From Paramecium tetraurelia (Eukaryota > Ciliophora > Oligohymenophorea > Peniculida > Parameciidae), in assembly GCF_000165425.1 (NCBI RefSeq), contig NW_001799630.1, forward strand, positions 660,290-724,289: DNA of 64,000 nt, read 5' to 3'. Of this stretch, positions 28,331-40,500 are shown piece by piece. The notes beneath the pieces were generated by a model, which saw nothing but the letters and a program-made list of their open reading frames with translations, was not told where the DNA came from and searched no databases. A program made the translations under genes and the position numbers. Each line of letters opens with the position of its first letter. Position 1 is the first letter of the stretch.

Positions 28331-30668
28331 ATGGCTGTAGAAATTTAGCGTCTGATTGCTGAAAACACAGAACTGAAAATTACTATCAAGCAGCAATCTG
28401 ATAGTGGATTAGATAGAATTAATTATGAGATGTAAATAAGAGATCTAATGGAGAAGCTACAATAATTACAGCAGTATATAATGTTATAAAGAATAGAGAC
28501 AATTATAAAATAGGCAGTGATAATGAGAGGCTGAGAAAACTCATAAGAGACTATGAAGTTTAATTATAACGATACGAAACTTAGTTACGTGACTATGATC
28601 CAAATTGGAAAAAAGAATTAGAACAATAAAAAAAACAGCTAGTATAATTGTAAAAAAAGATAGGCGATGATGATGTTGGTAACTTATATTATTACTAATA
28701 AAAGATGATTTGAGGTCTCAATTAAGCAAATTGAAAAAGAAGCTAGGGGATTATGAAAAACAGTTTAATGGCAAGACTCCAGAAGAATTATAAAGAATTT
28801 TAGATGACTTACAAAGAAAGGCCAAATAATTAGAGGATATATAAAATAAGATTGGAGGAATGGATCCTGACACCTTAGCCAAAAAACTGAAGGAATTAGA
28901 GAAGTTGTAAAAGTCATTTGGAGGAAGTCCAGAAGATTTATTAAAAGTAAAATACATAAAAATTATTTTTAGGAATTAGAAAGATTGAAAAAAAAGGCAA
29001 AAGATGCTGATGATCTCAAAAAAGAATTAGATAGATAGCTAAGAGAGAATGATAAATAGAAAACTGATTTAGATGTACTTGATGATTTAAGAGTAATATA
29101 AAATATTAAATTAGAAAAACGCATAAAATTTGTAAATGGAAAATAGGCAATTAAATTAATAATTGAATGATATGAAAAATAAATTAAGGGATGCAGATCA
29201 ATTAAGATTAGAAATTGAATAATACAAAGAGTTATTAAAGAAGAAGGATTAAGAATTAGCATATCTTAAAAATTAATTATCCGATTCATAACGATAATTA
29301 TAAGATACTCAAAGACAATTGTAGGATTAATTAAGATAATTGGGAGATTTTTAGTAGAGAATTAGATCGGCAGAACAAGATAAATTAAGATTACAGTCAG
29401 AGTTAAACAATTGTCTAGATGAATTAGATTCAGCAGATGGGCAAAAGGAAGCTGCATCTCAGTTAAAAGATGAAAATGATAAATTAAATTAAGAGGTAGA
29501 TTAATTAAATGATGATAAAAACAGATTATCAAATGAAAATGAAGAACTAAGAAATCGATTAAGTGATTTAATGAGATAATTATAAGATAAAGATAATAAA
29601 TTAAAGGATTTGCAATAAGATATAAACAAAAAGAATTCAGAATTGAAGGATTTAGGTAATAAATTAAAGGAAGCTAATGATAAAATTGAGTGGATTAAAA
29701 ATGAATTCGGTTTGACGGATGATGACTTAGACCCTAAAAAAAGAAAACTGAATGCCAAAAATATTAAGGAAAATATTCTTTTCTCTAATATCTAACCATC
29801 TAATTTATTATTGAATCTTCTACTATAATCGGCTGAAATTGAAAGATTAGGAATAATAGTTGATAAATATTATAGTGAAAATGATTCATTATAGATTTAA
29901 GTGAAGACTTACAAATAAAAGTATGAACAAATTAGTCAATAATTGTAGCAATAACTTATTTTGTAATCTTAAATGACTCAAGGTAATGAAATCGAGAAAT
30001 TAAAGGAATATTATGAAAATAAAATAGTAATGTTGACAATGGAAGTAAGTAGATTAAAAAAATAATAAACTTATAGTTCATATTAATCAATACCTGTGAC
30101 TCATAATTTATAACCTAGACCAAATAGTTAAAATTTTGGTGATATTTCAGAAACTCCTTAAATTCAACCTAAAAGAGAAGAAGATTTATTGAGTTTAATT
30201 GTATTAATGGGAGTAGAAATATAACATCTGAGAGATCAGAATAGTACATTACTTTTGTAAAAAAATGATAAAGATTTGATCAAAGGATTATTAACAACGA
30301 GTGGGCATGAAAGTCAAACAAAAAAATAAATCAAAACGCAACTTAATGAATATACAAATAATTATGAAAATAATTCTTAAAGGGATTCATATAAAGGATT
30401 GACCAGAAATTCATTCTAGGATTTCTAGAATAGCTATTCTTAAATCAACACTTCAAGCTAGTAGCGAGTAAAAACTACAAATGACTCAAGGCAGAATGAT
30501 GCTTTCAATTTAGACAGAATTGCATCATAATAAGTTGGCAATGGTTCTTAATAATCTTATCAATATTAAGCTTAAATTCCCTATAAATATGATCATAGTT
30601 CGTCATTAAGTGGAAGTGGAAGCTTTTTAAAAGTTGGTAAATTTGAATAATCTAAATATGTAAATTGA
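28331..30668 (+). CDS. Coiled-coil protein with repeated LMxVEIxxL motif
   Basis: First defensible ATG 28331, stop TGA 30666-30668; at least 730 residues. Introns of 22-26 bases keep the frame, one ending in AAG (28679-28704). Most of the protein is heptad-rich coiled coil full of Lys, Glu, Asp and Gln (QLQDTQRQLQDQLRQLGDF). The tail is Ser/Gln/Asn rich and probably disordered. A short motif recurs: FLMAVEIQRLIAENTEL near the start, LLLQSAEIERLGIIVDKYY in the middle and VLMGVEIQHLRDQNSTL near the end. I know no named family with it; a cytoskeletal or basal-body filament protein would fit but is inference. The gene probably starts further upstream. Confidence 0.75.
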
Positions 30669-31078
30669 AATAATCAAATTTTATTTGATTTAAGAATTTT
30701 GAATAAAATAAAAATTATTATTATATGTAATCTCTTTATAAACCTATAGAATTCTTAATCAATTTCTTTAAATCTTATTGATCGAGATGGAAAATTATTT
30801 ATTACCCTTAGATGCTATTGTGAAAGATGAGAATTGATTTTGAAAAGAATCAAAAATAATTTTGATGATATTCTTTACCCTAACTCAATTATAATTAAAA
30901 AAAGGATATCTAAAGTTTAGTTTAAAAAAACTAAAATTATCTTCCCTAAATGTGAATTTTTAATAATAATACTTATAAAGTTATAACCATTAAAGAGAAC
31001 AAAAAGTAAAAATTAAATAATAGAAAAACAACTGGCTTTTTGTATTTGATTTAAAATATCATTAAATTAGATTTATAA
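30669..31078. other. Intergenic between convergent genes
   Basis: About 410 AT-rich bases between the stop of the coiled-coil gene and the stop of the minus-strand gene. I see no gene or repeat here; it must carry both polyadenylation regions. Confidence 0.4.
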
Positions 31079-31657
31079 TCATAGTGGAATAATTTATTTA
31101 AGTACATAAATATCTTTATGGATATATATATCCCAATAGGATAATTCTTACTTATTATTAAAATCAACTTCTTCAAATAATCTTATAATTAGAAAAACAA
31201 TATACTTATTTATTAAATTACTCTTTTCCTTGTATTTTTTAAGTAAGTCTTCTTTCCTAATAGTTTAATTGACTTAATGTTCATCAAACCATTACTTTAA
31301 TTGACTTTACTCGAATCCAAATTTGTCTCCCAGAATTTTACCAGCTCTATTATATTCAATCCAGTCATCTTATTACAATAATTCAAACATTTCATTTTTT
31401 TCTGCACTCAAAAATTTGATTTAATCAAACTAAAAGTAAGTTAACCTTTTTCTATAAGGATTAGGAAATATTTGTTAAAATAATGTTTCAGAAGTAATTT
31501 ATTATTTTTCAATGTTATCCCACAAATCTGGACAAGTTAATTTTTATCTAAAGTTTTTCGGGGAAATAGCTTTTCGAGGGGATTTTATTGTATTTTCTTT
31601 ATTTTGTCTTTTTTAAATCGTAGTAGTGGCATTTATCTTCAAATTTGTTTTTTTCAT
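31079..31657 (-). CDS. Hypothetical basic protein
   Basis: ATG 31657 to TGA 31079-31081, 193 codons with no intron strictly needed. The N-terminus is basic (MKKTNLKINATTTIQKRQNK) with RKAISPKNF. The core LLQQDDWIEYNRAGKILGDK followed by FGFEQSQLKQWFDEHQ looks like two or three helices, faintly like a helix-turn-helix, but not enough to name a domain. No signal peptide or membrane segment. Dense use of TAA/TAG for Gln and a normal amino-acid mix support a real gene. Confidence 0.6.
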
Positions 31658-31799
31658 AACGATTAGATTAAAATAAATATATTTCTAGTTTAATAAAATT
31701 GATGCTTGTTTTTTTAAAGAGCATAATAAACAGAATTTGAATAAATGTTTAAAGCAATAGAATTTGTTATTAAATATCAATTTTAATATTATTATTTAG

Positions 31800-32818
31800 A
31801 TGGATAATGAAATATATGAAGCAATATTCAAAGATAAGGTAGAACTTAGAAAAGAAAAAGGCAAGAAATTCATTAACGAATATGAATTGAAGGAAGATCT
31901 GGGAGAAGGATCATTTGGAAAAGTGAAGAGAGTAACTAGATACTATAAGGAGACAGAAGAATCTGCGGAACAAAACAAAAGCGATTATGCAATGAAAATA
32001 TTTCACAAGACAGTCTTATCTCATCAAAGAACTTGTTTTTATGAGAGTAATTCAAATGATCCAAAAATGACCAATTTATTGGAGTTTGCTGATAATGAGA
32101 TCAATATTCATAAATATCTCAATCATCCAAATATTTGCAAATTGTATGAGGTAATAGATGACGAAGACGATCCATAACAGAAAATCTATCTAATTATGTA
32201 ATTGGGTGACTTGGGATGTATTATGAACTTCTGTGAGATCACATTCAAATATATTCGAAATTAGGCTATTCTTGATTACCTGAAGATGAACTACATGCAA
32301 GCAGCCAAATTATTATTCAAATAGCTAGCTTAAGCAATATAGTATCTCCATGAACACAATATAGTTAATAGAGATATCAAAATAGATAACATTATATGCA
32401 CTACTTTATATCCTTTAAATGAGTGCTGTAAACTAATCGATTTCTCAACCTCAAGAATAGCTGAGAAGGATAGCATATTCTATGATTGTGCTGGCACTCC
32501 AGGCTTTAGAGCACCTGAAGTGTAATTCTGTTTAAATGATGGTTATTCTCCATTTAAACTTGATGTTTGGTCATTTGGTATCTGTTTGTATGTCTATATT
32601 CATGAAAAAGTATTCATATTATCCATATAATTAGCTACCATTTTGGGGTGAGGGAGACTTAGAAACAGATTTATTAGCTAGAGATCAACCATTATAATTC
32701 GAAATTTAGGATGATTTACTAATCAATCTAATCAATAGTTGTTGTGCAAAAAAACCATAGGATAGACCAACAATATAAGAAATTTTAGATCATGAATGGT
32801 TTAAATGAAAATTTATTT
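31800..32818 (+). CDS. Ser/Thr protein kinase, CaMKK-like
   Basis: ATG 31800 to TGA 32816-32818. An uninterrupted first exon followed by a 25-base GTA...TAG intron (near 32610) covers a kinase domain of about 330 residues with little else. Motifs: P-loop GEGSFGKV, VAIK-type Lys in YAMKIF, Cys-rich insert after it, catalytic NRDIKIDN, LIDFSTS in place of DFG, activation segment CAGTPGFRAPEV, C-lobe DVWSFGICL and RPTIQEILDHEWF. The DFG Gly is Ser, as in some CaMKK/ELM kinases, and HRD is NRD; both key Asp residues remain, so activity is likely. The next frame begins only 5 bases after this stop. Confidence 0.88.
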
Positions 32819-32823
32819 TTATT

Positions 32824-33626
32824 ATGAATTTATAGTTAAATATATAGCAAGAAGTTGCTAGATTTGCAGATATCAATCATATCTATGAAACAGTATAAAA
32901 GAAAGGATACTTGAGTCAGATTTCTAAAGAATTTGAGGATATTTTTATGAAAGAAATCAATTTTGCATAACAAAGTAAATGTAATATGAATCTGAAGGAT
33001 TGAGGGAAGTGATTAGTGTAATGGAAAAATAAGGATAAAAGATTGAATACAATTTGTAACTATCGAGAAATCTGCAAATATTTAAATCTAACTTTGATGT
33101 AATAGTTACAGCTACCATGAATTAAATATGGAATAGACTCTTGATTGAATTAAATGTTTTAGGTTAGGATCAACAGTCATAGATCTTTAATATAGATACA
33201 TCTCAAACTGTTAAAAGAGTAAACGATCTAACAAAATAATCTGTTTCTGATTTTAAAAAATTTGCATCCAATCAATCCATATGCAGCAGATCACCAAGCA
33301 AAATGTCATCCAAGGTCATCCCATTAAGTGAAATGTCATATTAGTCGAATGGATCACCCACAACATTCCCTAAAGCTAGAAGACAATTGGACAATAGTCT
33401 AACTACAAGTTCTCCAGGAGTAGGAAAGTATAAACTAGATTAGAGTTTGAAATGTAATAACCAATATTATTAATATTTAGTGATAAGAGAGACTTCACCT
33501 AATGCAACAATAGGAAAAGCCCCAAAGATAAGTTGGATAGATGAAAAAATCAAAAATGAAGATTCCTAATCCCCTGGCCCCATTTATGATCCTGTAAAAA
33601 CCTTTTGTTCTAAAAAAATTAAATGA
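32824..33626 (+). CDS. STPGR (SHIPPO)-repeat protein
   Basis: Stop TGA 33624-33626. The frame opens at ATG 32824, 5 bases after the kinase stop; a later Met at 32948 is an alternative start. A 23-base intron that ends in AAG (32975-32997) joins a helical N-terminal part to the C-terminal part. The tail has Pro-Gly repeats typical of STPGR proteins (GSPTTFPKARRQLD, SSPGVGKYKLD, SPNATIGKAPK, QSPGPIYDP). STPGR proteins line axonemal microtubules, often as inner-lumen proteins, so a ciliary or cortical microtubule role is inferred. About 255 residues. Confidence 0.65.
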
Positions 33627-34145
33627 TAATATCTATCATTAACAATATTCGGTTTATATTGATAAATTTTCGTAAGGCTCGCTTTATTTATTATCAATTA
33701 AAAAGGGTCAATATCAAAGACTTTTTAATCTTAATGACTCTTCATTAGTCTGAAATTATTAAGGTATCTTTAAACACATTGATTATCAATCTTAATTGAA
33801 AATGGAGCCTATGTTATTTAAAATTCCTTAATCTTTCTTAATAGAAATACGTCCTGTTTGATATACATTATTTAATTTCTTTTTTCATTAACCCATGCAA
33901 CTTTAGAAACTCACTTTGTACATCAATACTCTTAGTAGCTTTACATGTAAATCCTATTGTAATTTTTAGTTATTTGGATAATATAAATTAAACATATTAT
34001 TTGCTACAATGTGCAAAATTCTTTAGGTATGCATCCCTATTGGTTTGTCAAATTTATTTTATATTTTATTCTAAGTACTATATAAATATAATTTTAACGT
34101 AATTTAATGAAAACTCTTGTTCTTTAATACCCAAAACAAAAAACC
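33627..34145. other. Intergenic; weak minus-strand ORF
   Basis: Mostly featureless AT-rich DNA. On the minus strand about 33730-34050 there are two open pieces (one starting at ATG near 34045, the other containing ISNRTYFYQERLRNFKQ) that could form a small gene, but no splicing I tried joins them, so none is called. Confidence 0.3.
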
Positions 34146-34838
34146 ATGTATAATCCTAGCAAACCTGCTGTTAAGATTGATACAAATGATCAATTCTTAT
34201 AATCACATGATTAAAACATTCCTAATTACAAAAGCTTAAATGTTGTGGATAGACTCTATTAATAAGAAGAAAAAAAGAGAGACAAAATCTAAAGATTATA
34301 AGAAGAAAAGGAAAGATCATTGACTCCAAATAAATTCTGCTTTATAAACAAAAAGTCTTAATAAATACTTGATACTAAGAATTTAAAGCCCTTTTTGGAA
34401 AGACAAAATGAATTGATTTAAGAAAAAAAAATGAAAGCAGAATTACAAAAGATTTTGGCAACTCAAGAATAAGAAGAATTTGAATCTTAGAAAATGGTGC
34501 CATCAAGATCACATTCTTAATTCATTAAGGATTCCTAAGATTGGGTCTAATATAAAGAATTTAAGAAATAATAATTAGCAGATGAAATTCAGAACTAAAA
34601 TGAATAACCATTTAGGCCATTAATTAATCCAAAATCCGCTGAAATAGCTGATAAAAGAATGAAAAAAAGTGGACTCCACTTAATTGATTAAGCTGATCGA
34701 TTAGCTATGCCAATTAGGCAAAGTTTTACTTTTTAAAAAGAAAATTATAATTTTTAACCTTGCATCAATTCAAAATCCAGATAGTTAGCTGATAAATATA
34801 AGTATCAAAGAAGCTAATCACCTTGGAATTAGTATTGA
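34146..34838 (+). CDS. Hypothetical protein with repeated F-x-P-x-IN-x-KS motif
   Basis: Single exon of 231 codons, ATG 34146 to TGA 34836-34838. Highly charged, Gln/Lys rich and probably disordered. A motif recurs: LTPNKFCFINKKSQQILD, FRPLINPKSAEIADKRM, FQPCINSKSRQLADKYK. I have the impression that similar motifs occur in other ciliate and flagellate proteins of the cytoskeleton, but I cannot check it here. No signal peptide or membrane segment. The gene is strong by codon pattern; the role is unknown. Confidence 0.72.
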
Positions 34839-35355
34839 AGTTTATACTGTGAGTTAATATTCTATTTTTATAATTAATTCTAAATTATGATGCTCATCTA
34901 TTTTTGTTTAATAAATAATGAATAATTCAAATAAAGTGCATGAACTTTGAGATTTATGCAAGCTCAAACAATTCACTCTCCCATTTTAAATAAGTATCTA
35001 AATATTAATTGGCTAATTTCTCTTTGTAAATTTATAAGATTTATAATTTTACAAATCTACTTTATTCTCTTTATAAGATATTAAATTTCTTTTCAAAACA
35101 AATAGTTTTAATTGACAATAGTTTAATTTTAAATGAGAGAAGCATAGTTAATTAAAAGATTTATTTTTTAGTAAGAAAATTAATAAAATTCCAGAATTAG
35201 ATTATTTAGATATACTTGTTAGATTTGCAACTGTTTGCTTTATGTTAGACAGATGACAATTAAAATAATTAATAATTTTGAACCAATTTAGAATGCAATT
35301 CAAAAACGAAAAATTGAAGTGATTATGATCAATTTAAATAAATTTTATTTATTAT
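34839..35355. other. Intergenic between tandem genes
   Basis: AT-rich spacer upstream of the pseudokinase. One open frame on the plus strand from ATG near 35134 runs about 110 codons and into the pseudokinase start; its Cys-containing stretch (YTCQICNCLLYVRQ) is curious, but overlap with a well-supported gene makes it unlikely. Confidence 0.35.
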
Positions 35356-36534
35356 ATGGGAAATCTGTAAACATTAATAAATTATCATTCGCCATTATCG
35401 TATATTTAAGACTTAAATGAATAAATATAAGATTGTGGAATGGTAAATCATCCTGGGCTTGGACCAATTTAATTATGGAAAATTAAGCAATCAAATTCGC
35501 CTATGATGTTTTCATATGTAAATTACCTTTATCATAAAAATTAGCATGTGCATCTGTATAAAAATGATTCCCATCTCTTTGATTTTCATAGAAGTCGTTG
35601 TTAAATGAAACATCCAAACCTTTTAGCATATTTTGCATGTACAACCTCAATGGCTTAAAATATTGGAAATGTTTAATCATTATAACTCTTTTTTGCTTAT
35701 TACGATAAAAATTTAAAATAGAAATTGCTCTAATACGAGACTGTGCCCGAAATTGAAATTTGGAATGTAAATAAAAAATATTTTGAAGATAGTCGAATAA
35801 ATTGTTAGTGCATTGGCTTATTTATAAGGATTGAACAGGTTTCATGGTAATTTGACTACCGAATCAATACTTATTAATGAGAAAGATTAAATTAAAATAT
35901 TGGATTAACTTGAGTAGAAACCAAATGGATAATAGATAAAAAAGGATGTATTCGATCTAGGATTAGTAATAATGGAGATGCTTACCGGTAGAGGTAAATG
36001 AATAAATATGCTAAAGCAAATCAACTTAACTTTTTTGATTCATTAAAGCCCTTGGCGGGAATCTATTCGATTCAATTATTGCAATTAGTAGGTAAGATGC
36101 TATAGAGAGATGCCTTACATAGACCTGATTTTATTTAACTTCAAGAAATTATTAAAAATAGATTTAAAGAACCCATAATCCTACACAATCCTTGCTAGAA
36201 TTAGAGTGAGCCAGCATTTGTACAAATCATCAATTGCGCTTAAAGATTGTAAAGTAGGAATTAGGAGTAAAGAGTAATCACTTAACCTGGGGGATAATTT
36301 CAGCCGTCAACCCATCCTAGAATATCTAAAAATTCATCACAAAGTAATTTATAAAATATTACTGTCCCTTTGCATCCAATTAATGGAACTCAGTAAAATC
36401 ATAGCATTGTTTCCTATTACCAATATTTTTCTCCCGTTAAGCAATTATCAAGAGTTGATAAACTCTCTACTCCCGATAGATTAACATCTTATCAAAGTGG
36501 AATTTAGCAAACTTCAGCTGTATGGTAAATTTGA
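35356..36534 (+). CDS. Protein kinase-like protein, probable pseudokinase
   Basis: ATG 35356 to TGA 36532-36534, about 365 residues, with a 27-base GTA...TAG intron and two introns ending in AAG (35767-35788 and 35994-36016) that are needed for the frame. The N-terminus MGNLQTL could be myristoylated. The C-lobe is recognisable (ALAYLQGLNRFHGNLTTESI, KKDVFDLGLVIMEMLTGR, MLQRDALHRPDFIQLQEI), but the catalytic loop reads HGNL instead of HRDL and the DFG position reads LDQ, so it lacks both key Asp residues. No convincing P-loop is seen. A membrane-tethered scaffold or regulator is likely. The tail is Ser/Gln rich. Confidence 0.75.
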
Positions 36535-36623
36535 GTTAAAATAAAGATATTATATTCTTGTTAATTTTCATGATTTAGATCCCAATTATTATCAGTTTTT
36601 AATTTAATTATAGTAAATATGAT

Positions 36624-37025
36624 TCATTGATAGAAGGTTAAAGAAAAACTGATTCTAAAATGAAGATCCTCTGATTAGATATGATATAAAATTGAATAAT
36701 TGATATGATTTTAATAAACCTCATTTTCCATGTAATCCAAGGCATTTTTCAAATATGCACTCAAAGGCATCCAAGGCGGTTCTCTATTTCTCTAAACATT
36801 CGAATCCCTATGATAATGAATTTTATATACAGCAGAGTAATTCAATGGGTCTCTTTCTTATACTTTCATGCATTTGTTAAGTTATTTCACGCAGCCAGAT
36901 GAGTTGTCACAAGCTTCAAATTCCTCCTTGCATGTTCCTTATAAACATTAGAGCACAACATCAGGCTAATGGTGTCTTTTAGCTAAGGCTATTAAGATAA
37001 TTGCTAAGAACAACAAATATTTCAT
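36624..37025 (-). CDS. Small secreted Cys-containing protein
   Basis: ATG 37025 to TGA 36624-36626, 134 codons, no intron needed. It begins with a clear signal peptide (MKYLLFLAIILIALAKRHH), then a Cys-spaced core (CLQGTCKEEFEACDNSSGC, CVKQLNKCM) with six Cys, which suggests disulphides, followed by hydrophilic sequence with two aromatic-rich helices. It is secreted or held in the endomembrane system. No named family recognised. It converges on the pseudokinase with 89 bases between stops. The complementary strand shows misleading open frames. Confidence 0.65.
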
Positions 37026-37596
37026 GATGAAAAAATTTAGATAATTTTAATATTGTTTTAATTATGAAGATAATTCGTGTAATGAATAGTAAAAAGTAAA
37101 TAATAATATTATAATAACCATAAGCATTTTTAAAAACTTGAAAGATGAAAAAGCAGAACAAAATTATGAATATTGAAGATGAAATCAAAAATAAAGACAA
37201 TTTAAGTCTTATACAAGAAAATTTATGAATAAAGCAGGGGAGAATAATAATGTGACAATTTATTGTCATATGAAGTTGCAATTTAAAATGAGTTAAATAA
37301 ATAGATTTAAATTTCATTCAAATTGAACAAAATAATATTTTCTATTGAATTGAGAATTAAGCAGCATCCTATGATAGAATTCAAATAATTTATCTTAATT
37401 CAGAATTTATAATATAAATTTCTTATTCTAAGTATAAAATTAATTTTTTGTATAAATAGTTCATTTTTTTAATACATCTCGTTTTATGTTTGTAGTTTAT
37501 TTCGTTTAAATTTTAGTTATATTATTTGAAGATATTTGGAAATAGTTTGAAGATTTACTTATTGAACTTATTATAAAATATTTTATAATTAATATT
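37026..37596. other. Divergent intergenic region upstream of separase
   Basis: Between the start of the small secreted protein (minus) and separase (plus). An open plus-strand frame from ATG near 37176 (about 110 codons) is present but its composition drifts to Ile/Phe-rich sequence typical of noncoding DNA here. Probably two promoters. Confidence 0.35.
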
Positions 37597-40500
37597 ATGA
37601 ACTAAAAGTAGAAATAAACCCTTTTAAACTATTTTTGCTAATGCAGCAACGATAAAATAAATGTTATCTCTTAAATTAGGGATTTTCGAAACAATGATAT
37701 GGTGAATGTTGTTGCCAGAGCCAATCTAGCTTAATAGTTAATCTTATTTTAATAAGACATACATGAAGCATATGAATTATTAATTGATTTAATAGGACTT
37801 GAATCATAAAATGTAAAATGTGTTATGCATACTGCAGCAATAAACTTTCAAGTCTTTGAAATTCTAGGTATTTAAAAGTAATGCCAACTCTTAATTGACA
37901 TAGCAAATAATTATCAAATACCAGATTGTGCAGTTCATCTATTTTTCACATAACCATATTAAGATTAAATGAAAGACACAGCTCAGATAAAGAATTAAAG
38001 AATTAGGTATTTGTGTAGATGTTATTTGGCATTGATATTGGAATTTCCTGATTCAGAAATTGGACCTATGAATGAAATTTTAAAATTTACCCGCTTTTTT
38101 GTTATGGATTCAAAAATAGTTATAAATGATGATGTTATCTTCTTTTTAAGAAGTGAATTCAACCGTCTTTAGAAATCAGAACTGCACGAACTTGGATTTT
38201 CTCAATATAGTAAGCGAAACACACTTAATTTAATAAAGAAAAAAGAATTTTCACAGATTGATAAAAAAATAATTAATCATTTTACTGTTGAAATAACAGT
38301 GTATAAATTGATTGCCTCTAACTTTTAATTGAGTTTTATCAGTTCAATTTAAATAATTCGGTTTAATATGTAATTACTGAACTTACTCTACAAGTATAAT
38401 AGTGACACAGATCTCTCCTTTTAATATCTAGATATGGAGAATGATCCACAGTAGATTTTTCCTTATTTGCTCTAAATAATCACTTTATTAATTCAATTGA
38501 ATTAAGAGAAAATTATCGTCAAAGTCCTATCCTTGATTCACAATCTAAAATTTAGCAAGATGGAAGATATACAAAAAGTCAATGATTCAGCCAATCTGTT
38601 ATTAAAGCAATAACCAAATCAATAGATCATTGATTCCTTATTACCAGTCTTTAAGAAATACACTTAAGAAATATATCATAGATTTGCAATATTCAGTAAT
38701 CAACAAATTGACTTTTCCACTGTTTCCAAAGAACAAACTATACATAATTTAATCACTTCAATATTTATTAAACAAGACAAAGATTATTTGGCTGCCAATT
38801 TTGATAAGTTATATGAATTAATGTGTAATGGTATTTAACTTATAGAAATTTAGTTGACTCAAGTAATCCCAGAAGAGACATTTGCGAATTCCTTGAATTA
38901 GTCTACTTATTACAGTATCGATATGATTAGAAATTTCTTCAAACTAAGTTGACAGAATTTTTTTCTTACTCTTAGGAAGATTTGAATAGTACCCTGTTAA
39001 TGATTTATCAGCAACTCGAAATAGACGTAAATATCAAGTAACCTTAAAGTCTTTCCTTTGAATATATTTCTATAATATCTAAGCTTCTACACTTAATTTT
39101 GGTCATATGTCAGAATCCAAAAAACAAAAATCTTTACATGGAATACTTCTCTATGCAGATGCAATTCATTAATAATTTTGATAAGAAGTTGCCCAAGGAG
39201 TCTGATTACAAGAATAAAGGCAAAATCTTGAATTGTCCTCTTAGCAATGAAATAGCTGACGTCAAAAAAGCAAAGGCACTTCTCTTGAACTTAGCCTTAA
39301 TAGAGAGAGTTTATAAACTACACAAAATAGACAGCCATTAAATTTTATTATTGAAACTATCTATTTTGTCATATCATGAAAGTGTGCCAGAATACTTGCT
39401 TTTACAACTATCCAAATCTTCACAACATTTTAAAGAACTAAAGAAATAATATCCTAATGCACCTACAATAAAGGAAGTCAACTTTTATTCTAAAATTGAG
39501 AAGTTAAAAAAGAATTTTGGTTCTGAAATAAAATTGAAATCTTTGTAAGGAGTGCCAACACTAAATAAATTTTTGAAGCATGCTCAGAAACTATTACTCT
39601 AAAAACAAGTCAGTATAATTACAAGGGTGCAAATATTGGAACAACTAATGCCCCAGCTTACTAGTTCTTTATTTGAGTTTTAAGAAAAACCAAAATATCA
39701 AGATGAATTATTTTAATAATCAGATATTCACATTTTTAAAATAGAACATAAAGAGTTTATTTCATTTTATTTGGGTAATGGTGAATTGTGCACTCCAGCC
39801 TTATTTATAAACTATAGAGCAGAAGCTATTTATGTTTATTTACAAATATGTTACAAGCTTTTAAAATTTTTAAAATATTTAGGGTTTTATAAAACTATTA
39901 ATACGATATCGAATTCTATCATTTTATTCTCACAAAGGGCGTTAGGAATTGCTGTTTTAGTCAACATATATTCACAAATACCTTGGTAAATTGAAACCTA
40001 GTAATGGTAATAGATAACAGATGGAGTGTGTAATGTCGTGAAATATTTGAATAAAAAGCATGATTACGCATAAGCTACTAGTGAGAATACAAGACAATCC
40101 TTGTATCGTTAAAGAAGAAGTCAATGGGCTAAGTTAAAAGAATCTCATGCTAAGTTAGTATAATGTTTTGATGAGAACAATTTATTGAAGGGAAAATTCT
40201 ATCGGGCCTTTTTTAATTTTACATTAGAATATCTATGTTTATTGAACCATTCAAATCCCTATTTGTACGAAAAATTACTGTTAAAGTAAACAAGATCATT
40301 TGAGTTGAAAACAAATTGCATAATCTTAAAGTAATTATTTAGATGTACAGATGCTAAATAATATTGTTTTTTGGTGGATGAAAATTGTAGACACGAATTA
40401 GTTTTGGATTAAGTCATATTATAATAGATAATTCCTGTTCTTGTTTTGGGATTATGTGAGTAACAAATTAATTAAAATGTATGCAATTATGGATATTAGA

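Noticed and set aside
36569-37200. Plus-strand Ser/His-rich frames that looked like a decayed gene
   Set aside because: The minus strand gives one uninterrupted 134-codon frame with a signal peptide and ordered Cys; the plus frames are its complement.
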